A stretch of 64,000 nt of DNA. It comes from Bryobacteraceae bacterium (GTDB taxonomy: Bacteria > Acidobacteriota > Terriglobia > Bryobacterales > Bryobacteraceae). Every line of letters starts with the position of its first letter. Position 1 is the stretch's first letter. Of the stretch, positions 51,601 to 58,597 are shown in pieces. Made by a program: the position numbers and the translations under genes. The stretch covers positions 1-64,000 of the forward strand of contig JAHCHE010000024.1 of NCBI GenBank assembly GCA_026129905.1. Reading direction: 5' to 3'. The notes below the pieces were generated by a model. That model did no database searches. It saw only the letters and a program-made list of their open reading frames with translations, and was not told the origin of the DNA.

Positions 51601-51741
51601 ACGCTGCTGACCCTGGTGGTGGTGCCGGTGGTCTACACGTACCTGGACGACCTGGGCGCGCGCGGGGCCCGCTGGTGGACTCGCAAAACGCCGGCCGAAA
51701 CGGCTGTGGGCGAGCCGGAATCGGCGGCGGCCGCGCGGTGA
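48613..51741 (+). CDS. RND family efflux transporter (AcrB/MdtB type)
   Basis: 1042 aa, the usual size. 'LSIKQPVLATMLAVSLVVLG' is the first helix. 'SPETVEREVTKRIEESLNTISGVRHMQSTT' is the porter domain, and 'LSLAIGLLIDDAIVVRENI' holds the Asp residues of the proton relay in helix 4. The C-terminal half repeats the fold. It exports hydrophobic or toxic compounds driven by protons. Start is 3 bp after the fusion-protein stop. Confidence 0.97.
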   Translation: MFLSDLSIKQPVLATMLAVSLVVLGVYSYRELSIDLMPDVEIPVLTVQTVYTGASPETVEREVTKRIEESLNTISGVRHMQSTTTEGLSVIAIEFRLGTNIHTAQQDAQAKINAIRPQLPQDMEEPVIQRIDFNAMPVISVAFDSETADTKTLSSLAEKVIKKRLETVAGVGQVNIVGLARREVQILVDRNKLNAFGLTYAHVSAALRRENIDVPAGKLEQGQREPLVRVAGKFRSIDAFQNLIVSYRDGRPIILPEVARVVDGIEERRSACLIDGRPAVALDVVKQSGANTVEVADGIKKVVAALNRELPGHIRLREVVDRSIFIRHSVEDVQTTLILGGLLTVMIVFLFLNSWRSTVITGLALPVSVISTFIVMRALGFTLNVLTLMGLSLAIGLLIDDAIVVRENIVRHMHAGADHFTAAREATAEIGLAVMATTFTIIAVFVPVAFMGGIIGRFFYQFGITVGFAVLVSLYVSFTLDPMLSSRWYDPAADPRVRRSWFGRGLEKLNDQLDRLREVLAYVLGWSLSHRWAIVLLGVAAVVSSFAVFGRLGSAFMPQADPGQFQVSYKANPSVSLERSMEIARQLDAEIRSNPSVAYTYATIGGTGGQPINEGAFFIKLKDRAERPHYSVIKADMRERMKRFRALRTAVVEADQLESESRPVQIVLRGAERARLEPLAAQVMDLVKTIPGATDIDTSEEEPRPEVRIAINRQAAADLGLDLGTVATTVRGLVAGEVVSQFEDPDGDSYDVRLRVDPSHRAEEAHLLGLDLPARGGGLLAPLSQVASIDSGTAPSKIRHRDLMREIRISANTQGRSLGEVVNDIEAGLERIRVPAGYSVGFTGEFEDMMESFGYVLQSLALAVVLIYAILASQFRSFLQPFAIMLSLPLSLIGVAGMLYLVKDTLNMMSMIGLILLMGLVTKNAILVVDFANVQRRAGMPRREAVISAAKVRLRPILMTTLAMIFGMLPLAFEWGSGAEFRAPMARAVIGGLITSTLLTLVVVPVVYTYLDDLGARGARWWTRKTPAETAVGEPESAAAAR

Positions 51742-51777
51742 ACGCTGCGAGGAAAACGGCGACGATTTACCGAGAAC

Positions 51778-52923
51778 CTATCGCGAATTTTCCAGAAAAT
51801 CCAATCCGAATTTTGTGAATGTAATGAACTGGTAACCTTTCGTCACTCCGCGCTCCCACAGCACGCCGATGGTCTTGTCGCGCAGGATGGCGATATCGGA
51901 ATAGGCCGCGTGCCCGCCGTAGATCAGGCGCTCGCGGGCGAAAGTCTGGCCCTCGTCGTAGCTGACGCGAACCACCAGGCGGCTGCGTCCCGGTCCGGCG
52001 GGCCCCGTCCAGACGATGCGGTCGCGGTCGTCGCCGGCGGCGGCAAGAGTGTAGCGCTCGATGGAAGCGCAGATCGGCGTCGCGTCCTGTCCGGGGGCAG
52101 GATCGGACCACGTCCGGCCTCCATCGGGGCTGATCATGATCCAGCGATGCTTGCCGGCGCCCTGGCGGGCGTCCATGAGGATGGAGGAATCGGCCAGCTC
52201 CACAAGTTGGTTCTCGTCGGTTTGCGCCTTCACCAGGCTGCCGCGCTTCCACGTGGCGCCGTGATCGTCGCTGAAAAGCGCATAAGCTCGCATGAACAGC
52301 GTGCGTCCGTCGAAGCCTCCCAGCGAGATCCAGAATTCGTACGTATCCGGCTTCATCGCCGCCGGAACGATCAGGCGGCCAGAGCGCATCTGGATGGCGC
52401 CGCCCGGACCGATAAACATCGCGCCCCAGTCGTCGTAGTCGCGGGCGGCGCGGGTCAGGTCGACCGGCTCGGACCAGCTCCTGCCGTTGTCCGCGCTCCA
52501 CCGGGCCCAGGTCTGGTTGTTGGCGGTCCCGGGCCGGGACTCGGCCGTGCCGTGGCCGGGCTCCCAGCGGTTGTAGAGAATCAAGACGCGGCCAGAGTCG
52601 CGGTCGGCAACCGGCGCTGGGTTGGAGGCGGCCCACTTGTCGCCGGGGTCGTCCAACACGCGAAGGGCGGACCACGTAGCGCCGCCGTCGGCGCTCGTTT
52701 TGTAGACCAGGTCGATGTCGCCGCCGCCCGGGTCGCTCGCGTTCTCCTTCCGGGCCTCCGCGAACGCGATCAGGGTTCCGTCGTGCGCGGTTACCAGCGC
52801 GGGGATCCGAAACGTGTTGTATCCATCGGCGCCCGACGCGAACACATCGACGTGCGCCAGCGGCTCGCCGGCCGCCGCGAGGCTGGAGAAAAGGAGTATC
52901 AGGAGCGCCGCTGTTTTCCGCAT
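51778..52923 (-). CDS. Secreted sialidase-family protein (BNR/Asp-box)
   Basis: 381 aa. Signal peptide (RKTAALLILLFSSLAAAG). The FRIP motif is 'YNTFRIPALV', and five Asp-box repeats follow ('SADGGATW', 'SADNGRSW', 'SDDHGATW', 'SPDGGRTW', 'SYDEGQTF'), as in six-bladed exo-sialidases. It likely removes terminal sialic or related sugars outside the cell. It is convergent with the RND gene and divergent from the ceramidase-like gene, which also handles glycolipid-like substrates. Confidence 0.92.
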   Translation of the reverse strand: MRKTAALLILLFSSLAAAGEPLAHVDVFASGADGYNTFRIPALVTAHDGTLIAFAEARKENASDPGGGDIDLVYKTSADGGATWSALRVLDDPGDKWAASNPAPVADRDSGRVLILYNRWEPGHGTAESRPGTANNQTWARWSADNGRSWSEPVDLTRAARDYDDWGAMFIGPGGAIQMRSGRLIVPAAMKPDTYEFWISLGGFDGRTLFMRAYALFSDDHGATWKRGSLVKAQTDENQLVELADSSILMDARQGAGKHRWIMISPDGGRTWSDPAPGQDATPICASIERYTLAAAGDDRDRIVWTGPAGPGRSRLVVRVSYDEGQTFARERLIYGGHAAYSDIAILRDKTIGVLWERGVTKGYQFITFTKFGLDFLENSR

Positions 52924-52967
52924 ACGGACAGTCTGCCATCATTGATGGGGATGAAGGGAGAAACAGA

Positions 52968-55193
52968 ATGCGTCTCGCGATAGCGGCTCTTTTTACGATC
53001 GCCGTGATCGGGACCGCGCGAGCCGAGTGGCAGGCGGGCGCGGCGAAGGTGGACATCACGCCGCGCGAGCCGATCTGGCTGGCCGGCTACGCCGGACGCA
53101 CCGGGCCGTCGAAAGGCGTTATCCAGCGCATTTACGTCAAGGCCCTCGCGCTGAAGGACAACGCCGGCGAGCTTTCGGCGATCGTAACCAGCGATCTGGT
53201 CGGGCTGGACAACGCGATGGTGGAGGAGATCGCCAGCCGTGCCCGAAGTAAGCACGGCGTAGCGCGCGAGAGGCTCATTCTCAACTACTCCCACAACCAC
53301 AGTTGCCCGGTCACCGGCGAGGTGTTGCGGCTCTACTACGATCTTCAGGGCCGCGACAAAGCAACCGTCGAACGCTACACGGAAATGCTCACCGGCCGGT
53401 TCGACGAAGCGATCGGGAGGGCAGTCCGCAACCTCGCGCCGGCGGCGCTGGCATTCGAACAAGGCCTGGCGGGCTTCGGCGTAAACCGGAGGCGCGCTCG
53501 CCGCCGCGACCTCCCTGGCCCGGTGGACCACGACGTCCCGGTCCTTGGCGTGCGCGACCCGCGCGGCGCGCTGCGGGCGGTGCTGTTCGGATACGCCTGC
53601 CACAACACGGCGCTCGGCGGCGACCAGATCAACGGCGACTATGCGGGGTTCGCGCAGGCGGAATTGGAAAAGCGCTATCCGGACGCGGTGGCCTTGTTCC
53701 TGATGGGCTGCGGCGGCGACGTCAATCCGCTGCCCCGCTACCAGGGCTCCGATCCGGCGCTGGCCCCGTATTCGGTGGAACTGGCATCCACCTACGGCCG
53801 GGTGCTGGCCACGGCTGTCGACCTGGTGTTGCACGGAAAGATGAAGCCGGTCCGCGGTCCAGTGCGGACGGCGATGGGGACGGCCGAACTGCCGTTGGAG
53901 GCGGCGCCGTCGCGAGAGGAGCTTCAAGAAAGACTGGCGGCCGCCGGAACGCCGTTCGCGCGCCGCCAGGTTCGCAACCTGCTCGACGAGCTTGACCGCC
54001 ATGGCAAACTGGCGGATCGCGCTCCTTACCCGGTGCAGGTCTGGCAGTTCGGCGACGATCTGAAGCTCATCGCGCTGACCGGCGAGCCGGTGGTGGACTA
54101 CTCGCTGCGATTCAAGGAGCGCTACGGCTGGGACAACACCTGGGTGGCCGGGTATAACAACGACCTGCTCGCCTATATCCCGTCGTTGCGCGTGCTGGCC
54201 GAGGGCGGTTACGAGGGCACGGAAGCGATGGGCGAATACGGACTGGCGGCGCCGTTTGCGCCCGCCGTGGAGGAGATCATCGCCGCCAAGGTGGACGCCC
54301 TGGCGCGCGCCGCGGCGGGAACGGCGCCGGGTTCCGCCCGTCTCGCACAAATAGACGAGCGCATCCGCGCCGCCGTCGCCGGGTTCCGCGGGACCGTCTC
54401 GCTGTTCGCCAGGAATCTCGATACCGGCGAATCCTACGGCATCCGCGAAGACGAACCGGTGCGCACCGCAAGTACTATCAAGCTGCCGATCATGACGGCG
54501 ATCTTCGCCGCCGTCAACGACGGGCGCGCAAACTGGACCGAGCAACTCCCGCTGCGGGACGCCGACAAGGTCTCAGGCTCCGGCGTGATCCGCGAGTTTT
54601 CCAACCGGCTCCCCCTTCCGCTACGCGACCTGGTCCACATGATGATCGTGGTGAGCGACAACACGGCGACGAACCTGCTGCTCGACCATTTCAGCGGCGA
54701 TGCCGTGAACGCGTACCTGGAAACGCTCGGCCTTGTCCGGACGCGGTCGCTGCGAAAGATCCTCGGCGACGCCGCGAAGCTGAACCCGGAGGCGAGCGGA
54801 TACAGTTCGGCGGGCCGTATTGCGGAGAACAAGCGCTTCGGGATCGGCGTCAGCACGCCGCGGGAGATGGTCTCTCTGCTGGAGAAACTGGAGCGCGGCG
54901 AGCTGGTGAGCCCGCAGGCGTCGCGGGAGATGATCGAGATCCTGAAGCGCCAGCAGTACAAGGACGGAATCGGGCGCGGGCTGGGCGAGACGCCGGTAGC
55001 AAGCAAATCCGGAGCGCTGGATCGCCTGCGCAGCGACGTGGGCATCGTCTATGCGGAAAGGGGCCGCCTGGCGCTGGCCATCACCTGCGACGACATGCCC
55101 GTGGTGGACTATTCCGCCGACAACGCGGGCAACGTCTTCATCTCGAAGCTGACGGGGATGCTGATGGACGGGCTGCTGACGGGCGGCAAGTAG
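52968..55193 (+). CDS. Neutral ceramidase-like domain fused to a serine beta-lactamase domain
   Basis: 741 aa with a signal peptide (about 1-19, ending ARA). Residues 20-440 follow the alkaline/neutral ceramidase N-terminal domain ('WQAGAAKVDITPREPIWLAGYAGR', zinc-site 'NYSHNHSCP', 'FGYACHNTALGGDQINGDYAG'). Residues 455-741 are a class A-type serine beta-lactamase fold: S502-x2-K505 ('ASTIKLP'), S563-D-N565 ('VVSDNTATNLLLDHF') and K680-S-G682 ('SKSGALD'). Either half may hydrolyse amides. I know no such fusion. It lies 44 bp from the divergent sialidase. Confidence 0.88.
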   Translation: MRLAIAALFTIAVIGTARAEWQAGAAKVDITPREPIWLAGYAGRTGPSKGVIQRIYVKALALKDNAGELSAIVTSDLVGLDNAMVEEIASRARSKHGVARERLILNYSHNHSCPVTGEVLRLYYDLQGRDKATVERYTEMLTGRFDEAIGRAVRNLAPAALAFEQGLAGFGVNRRRARRRDLPGPVDHDVPVLGVRDPRGALRAVLFGYACHNTALGGDQINGDYAGFAQAELEKRYPDAVALFLMGCGGDVNPLPRYQGSDPALAPYSVELASTYGRVLATAVDLVLHGKMKPVRGPVRTAMGTAELPLEAAPSREELQERLAAAGTPFARRQVRNLLDELDRHGKLADRAPYPVQVWQFGDDLKLIALTGEPVVDYSLRFKERYGWDNTWVAGYNNDLLAYIPSLRVLAEGGYEGTEAMGEYGLAAPFAPAVEEIIAAKVDALARAAAGTAPGSARLAQIDERIRAAVAGFRGTVSLFARNLDTGESYGIREDEPVRTASTIKLPIMTAIFAAVNDGRANWTEQLPLRDADKVSGSGVIREFSNRLPLPLRDLVHMMIVVSDNTATNLLLDHFSGDAVNAYLETLGLVRTRSLRKILGDAAKLNPEASGYSSAGRIAENKRFGIGVSTPREMVSLLEKLERGELVSPQASREMIEILKRQQYKDGIGRGLGETPVASKSGALDRLRSDVGIVYAERGRLALAITCDDMPVVDYSADNAGNVFISKLTGMLMDGLLTGGK

Positions 55194-55194
55194 G

Positions 55195-56118
55195 TCACTC
55201 CTCAGACTCGGCGAGATACGCGAACCCGCGGGAGGCGTCGCTCCTTCGTGAGATTGCCGCACGAACGACTTTCTCGATCGCGCGGAGGGCCTCGGGCCGG
55301 GGAAACGTGCGGCGGCTCGCAAGGCGAACCGTGCGGGCCGCGCCGCCGGCGAGGGGACGCAGAACGATGTTCCGTCCGGTTAGCCGCTCGGCCGCAAGGC
55401 CCGGAATCAGCGTCGCGCCATAGCCCGCGGCGACGAGGTTCAGCAGCGTGTCGAGACTCGCCGCCTGAAAGGCGCTCCGCGCGGGACTTTTTCGGCCGCA
55501 CGCGCTCAGCGTCTGCACGGCCAGGCAGTGTCCGTCGGCCAGGACGAGCAGATCGTCGGCCAATTCCCTCTCGTCGATCGCCCGGCGGGAGACCAGCCGG
55601 TGGCGGTGCGGCAGCGCGGCGAGGAAAGGCTCGACCAGCAATGGAACGGAAGTCAGCTCCGGGTCGGCCGTCGCCGTGGCGATGAGCGCCGCATCCAGTC
55701 TGTGCGCCCGAAGCAGATCCAGCAGTGTGTGCGTCAGGTCCTCCCACAGCTCGATGCCTAGCTTGGGGTAGCTTTTGCGCAGGGGGCCGAGAACAAGCGG
55801 CATGAGATAAGGGGCCAACGTCGGGATGGCGCCCAGGCGGAGCGGTCCGGCCAGCGGATCGCGGGAAGCTTGCGCCACCGCGCGCACCAGGTTTGCCTCT
55901 TCCAGCGCTCTCTTGGCGTGCTCCAGCGCCTGCTCGCCGGCGGGCGTGAGGGCCACGCGCTTGTTCGTCCTCTCAAACAGCGCGACGCCGAGATCCTCCT
56001 CCAGCTTCCGGATTTGCCCGCTGAGCGTCGGTTGGGTAACGTGGCAGGCTCTGGCCGCGCGCCCAAAGTGCCGGGTCTCGGCGACGGCGACGAAGTAGCG
56101 CAGTTCCTGGAGGTTCAT
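55195..56118 (-). CDS. oxyR: OxyR-type LysR regulator
   Basis: 307 aa from the ATG at 56118. The LysR helix-turn-helix is 'MNLQELRYFVAVAETRHFGRAARACHVTQPTLSGQIRKLEEDLG'. The redox pair C198 and C207 ('DGHCLAVQTLSACGRK') has the spacing of OxyR Cys199-Cys208, so peroxide sensing is likely. It is divergent from katA, and the shared region holds a matching binding site. The frame opens further upstream to 56223, inside the control region, which I do not use. Confidence 0.93.
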   Translation of the reverse strand: MNLQELRYFVAVAETRHFGRAARACHVTQPTLSGQIRKLEEDLGVALFERTNKRVALTPAGEQALEHAKRALEEANLVRAVAQASRDPLAGPLRLGAIPTLAPYLMPLVLGPLRKSYPKLGIELWEDLTHTLLDLLRAHRLDAALIATATADPELTSVPLLVEPFLAALPHRHRLVSRRAIDERELADDLLVLADGHCLAVQTLSACGRKSPARSAFQAASLDTLLNLVAAGYGATLIPGLAAERLTGRNIVLRPLAGGAARTVRLASRRTFPRPEALRAIEKVVRAAISRRSDASRGFAYLAESEE

Positions 56119-56130
56119 GGTTGCCTTACG

Positions 56131-56167
56131 ATAGTCGATGCCGATGGAAACTATCAGAATAATCGAT
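56131..56167. promoter_or_regulatory. OxyR binding site
   Basis: Four tetramers lie at 7-base spacing: ATAG (56131), CGAT (56142), ATCA (56153) and CGAT (56164). This gives the 11-bp period of the OxyR tetrad ATAG-N7-CTAT-N7-ATAG-N7-CTAT with partial matches. A GATAG...CTATC palindrome (56130-56134 and 56151-56155) is also present. The last box abuts the katA -35. Confidence 0.6.
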
Positions 56168-56196
56168 TTTACAAATTGTTGGTCCGGAGCTAGACT
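56168..56196 (+). promoter_or_regulatory. katA promoter
   Basis: TTTACA (56168-56173), 17 bases, then TAGACT (56191-56196). It lies 48 bases before the katA ATG, directly downstream of the OxyR site, as expected of an OxyR-activated promoter. Confidence 0.6.
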
Positions 56197-56243
56197 GGGG
56201 CTGTCCGCTGTTCTCAAACGCAATAGGAGAGAAACCCCGAATC

Positions 56244-57710
56244 ATGAACGATCGCCTTACAACCACCGGCGGCGCTCCCGTCGCCGATAACCAGAACAGT
56301 CTCACCGCCGGCCCCCGCGGGCCCGTCCTGCTACAGGACTACCAACTCCTCGAGAAGCTCGCGCACCAGAACCGCGAGCGCATTCCCGAGCGCGTCGTCC
56401 ACGCCAAAGGCTGGGGCGCTTACGGGACCCTCACTGTCACCAACGACATCACTGGCTACACGCGCGCCAAGCTCTTCAGCCAGGTCAACAAGACGACCGA
56501 TCTGCTGATCCGATTCTCCACGGTCGCGGGCGAACTCGGCGCGGCCGACGCCGAGCGCGACGTGCGCGGCTTCGCCATCAAGTTCTACACCGAAGAAGGC
56601 AACTGGGACCTGGTGGGCAACAACACGCCGGTCTTCTTTGTCCGCGATCCGCTGAAGTTCCCCGACTTCATTCACACGCAGAAGCGCCATCCGCGCACGA
56701 ACCTTCGAAGCGCGACGGCGATGTGGGACTTCTGGTCCCTGAGCCCCGAAAGCCTTCACCAGTTAACCATCCTCATGTCCGATCGTGGCCTCCCGGTCAG
56801 CCCGCGCTTCATCAACGGGTACGGCAGCCACACGTTCAGCTTCTGGAACGCCGGCGGCGAGCGGTTCTGGGTGAAGTTCCACTTCAAAACGCAGCAGGGC
56901 CACCGGCATCTCACCAACGACGAGGCCGCGGAGGTGATCGGCCGGAGCCGCGAGAGCTACCAGGAAGACCTGTTCGGATCGATCGAGCGCGGCGAGTTTC
57001 CCCGTTGGACAATGTTCGTTCAGGTAATGCCCGAACTCGACGCCGAAAAGACTCCGTACAATCCGTTCGACCTTACCAAGGTGTGGCCCCACGGCGACTA
57101 CCCGCTGATCGAGGTTGGAACCGTCGAGCTGAATCGCAACCCGGATAACTACTTCGCCGAAGTCGAGCAGGTCGCCTTCAGTCCCTCGAACGTCGTACCG
57201 GGCATCGGATTCAGCCCGGACAAGATGCTCCAGGCGCGGATCTTCTCCTACGCCGACGCCCACCGCTACCGGCTTGGCACGCACTACGAAGCTCTGCCGG
57301 TCAACGCGCCGCGCTGCCCTGTACACCACTACCACAAAGACGGCGCGATGCGATTCTTCTCCAACGACGGCGGCAACCCCGACGCCTACTACGAACCCAA
57401 CAGCTTCGGCGGACCGGCGCAGGATCCATCGGTGGCTGAGCCGCCGCTGCGGATCTCGGGCGACGCCGCCCGCCACGATCACCGCGAGGGCAATGACGAT
57501 TTCAGCCAGCCGCGCGCGCTGTTCCGGCTGTTCGACAACGGCCAGAGGCAGCGGCTGTTCAGCAATATCGCCGACGCAATGCAGGGCGTTCCCGAGGAAA
57601 TCGTCGAGCGACAGCTCGGGCTATTCCAATCCGTCGACCCGGCTTACGCCGCGGGCGTGCGCGAGGCGCTCGCCAAACGGTCCGCCCAGGCCGCCGCGAC
57701 CGCGGGGTAG
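56244..57710 (+). CDS. katA: Monofunctional heme catalase (clade 3)
   Basis: 488 aa, the small-subunit size. Catalytic His53 lies in '[16 protein letters not shown]'. '[16 protein letters not shown]' and the proximal heme ligand Tyr in '[23 protein letters not shown]' are present. It decomposes hydrogen peroxide in the cytoplasm. An AGGAGAGA ribosome site lies about 11 bases before the ATG. It is regulated by the divergent OxyR. Confidence 0.97.
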   Translation: MNDRLTTTGGAPVADNQNSLTAGPRGPVLLQDYQLLEKLAHQNRERIPERVVHAKGWGAYGTLTVTNDITGYTRAKLFSQVNKTTDLLIRFSTVAGELGAADAERDVRGFAIKFYTEEGNWDLVGNNTPVFFVRDPLKFPDFIHTQKRHPRTNLRSATAMWDFWSLSPESLHQLTILMSDRGLPVSPRFINGYGSHTFSFWNAGGERFWVKFHFKTQQGHRHLTNDEAAEVIGRSRESYQEDLFGSIERGEFPRWTMFVQVMPELDAEKTPYNPFDLTKVWPHGDYPLIEVGTVELNRNPDNYFAEVEQVAFSPSNVVPGIGFSPDKMLQARIFSYADAHRYRLGTHYEALPVNAPRCPVHHYHKDGAMRFFSNDGGNPDAYYEPNSFGGPAQDPSVAEPPLRISGDAARHDHREGNDDFSQPRALFRLFDNGQRQRLFSNIADAMQGVPEEIVERQLGLFQSVDPAYAAGVREALAKRSAQAAATAG

Positions 57711-57829
57711 GGACGGCAGGATCTCGCCGGCGCCGCGCCTGGAACTCTGCGCTGCGCCGGCCTTTTCCTTGTTGAGCCGCCGCTCCCGCGAGATACAATG
57801 AACTCTTCGCGAGCCGAGGAGGTCCCGCC

Positions 57830-58597
57830 GTGCGACTTGGAGCGGTTACTTACAACGTCCTCAAAGACTGGGATGTGGACACCATCATCGCCAAGCTCGA
57901 GCAGGCTGGCGGCTTCGAGGGCGTCGAGCTGCGCACGTCGCACAAGCACGGCGTCGAGCCGAGCCTCGGCGCCGAGGAGAGGACGCGCGTTCGACAGCGC
58001 TTCGAACGCAGCAGGATCCGCCTGGTAGGCTTCGGCTCCACCTGCGAGTTTCATTCCCCCGACCCCGCCGTGCGGACGCAGAACGTCGAAACGGGAATGC
58101 AGTTCGTGGACCTGGCGCACGATACCGGGGCGCTCGGCGTCAAGGTGCGGCCGAACGCGCTGCCGAAGGAGACGCCGCCGGAGGTAACCGTCCGTAACAT
58201 TGCCGATTCGCTGCGGACGCTGGGCGACTACGCGGCCGGCAAAGGCATCGAGATCTGGCTGGAGATCCACGGGCGCGACACCAGCAATCCGCGCGTCTGC
58301 GCCGACATTATGAAAGCGACGGCGCACGAGGCCGTCGGACTCTGCTGGAACTCGAATCCGACGCCGGAGGAGGTGGTCCGCGGCAGCGTCAAGGCCAGCT
58401 TCGACCTGCTGAAGCCGTGGATCAAGCACGTCCACATCAACGAACTCGCCAACGACTATCCGTGGCGCGAACTCTTCGGATTGCTGCGGCAGCGGGGCTA
58501 CGACCGCTACGCCATGATGGAGGCGCAGGAAAGCCCCGAGCCCGAACGGTTTCTGCTCTGGTACAAAGCTCTCTGGAGAGAGCTGAACCGGCCGTGA
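57830..58597 (+). CDS. Sugar phosphate isomerase/epimerase-like TIM barrel protein
   Basis: 255 aa from the GTG at 57830 with GAGGAGGT upstream. The xylose-isomerase-like barrel shows 'GAVTYNVLKDWDVDTIIAKLEQAGGFEGVELR', 'IEIWLEIHGRDTSNP' (metal Glu), 'GLCWNSNPTP' and 'IKHVHINELANDYPWRELF'. The substrate is unknown. The stop overlaps the next gene's GTG (GTGA), so it is cotranslated with the carboxypeptidase. Confidence 0.82.
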   Translation: MRLGAVTYNVLKDWDVDTIIAKLEQAGGFEGVELRTSHKHGVEPSLGAEERTRVRQRFERSRIRLVGFGSTCEFHSPDPAVRTQNVETGMQFVDLAHDTGALGVKVRPNALPKETPPEVTVRNIADSLRTLGDYAAGKGIEIWLEIHGRDTSNPRVCADIMKATAHEAVGLCWNSNPTPEEVVRGSVKASFDLLKPWIKHVHINELANDYPWRELFGLLRQRGYDRYAMMEAQESPEPERFLLWYKALWRELNRP

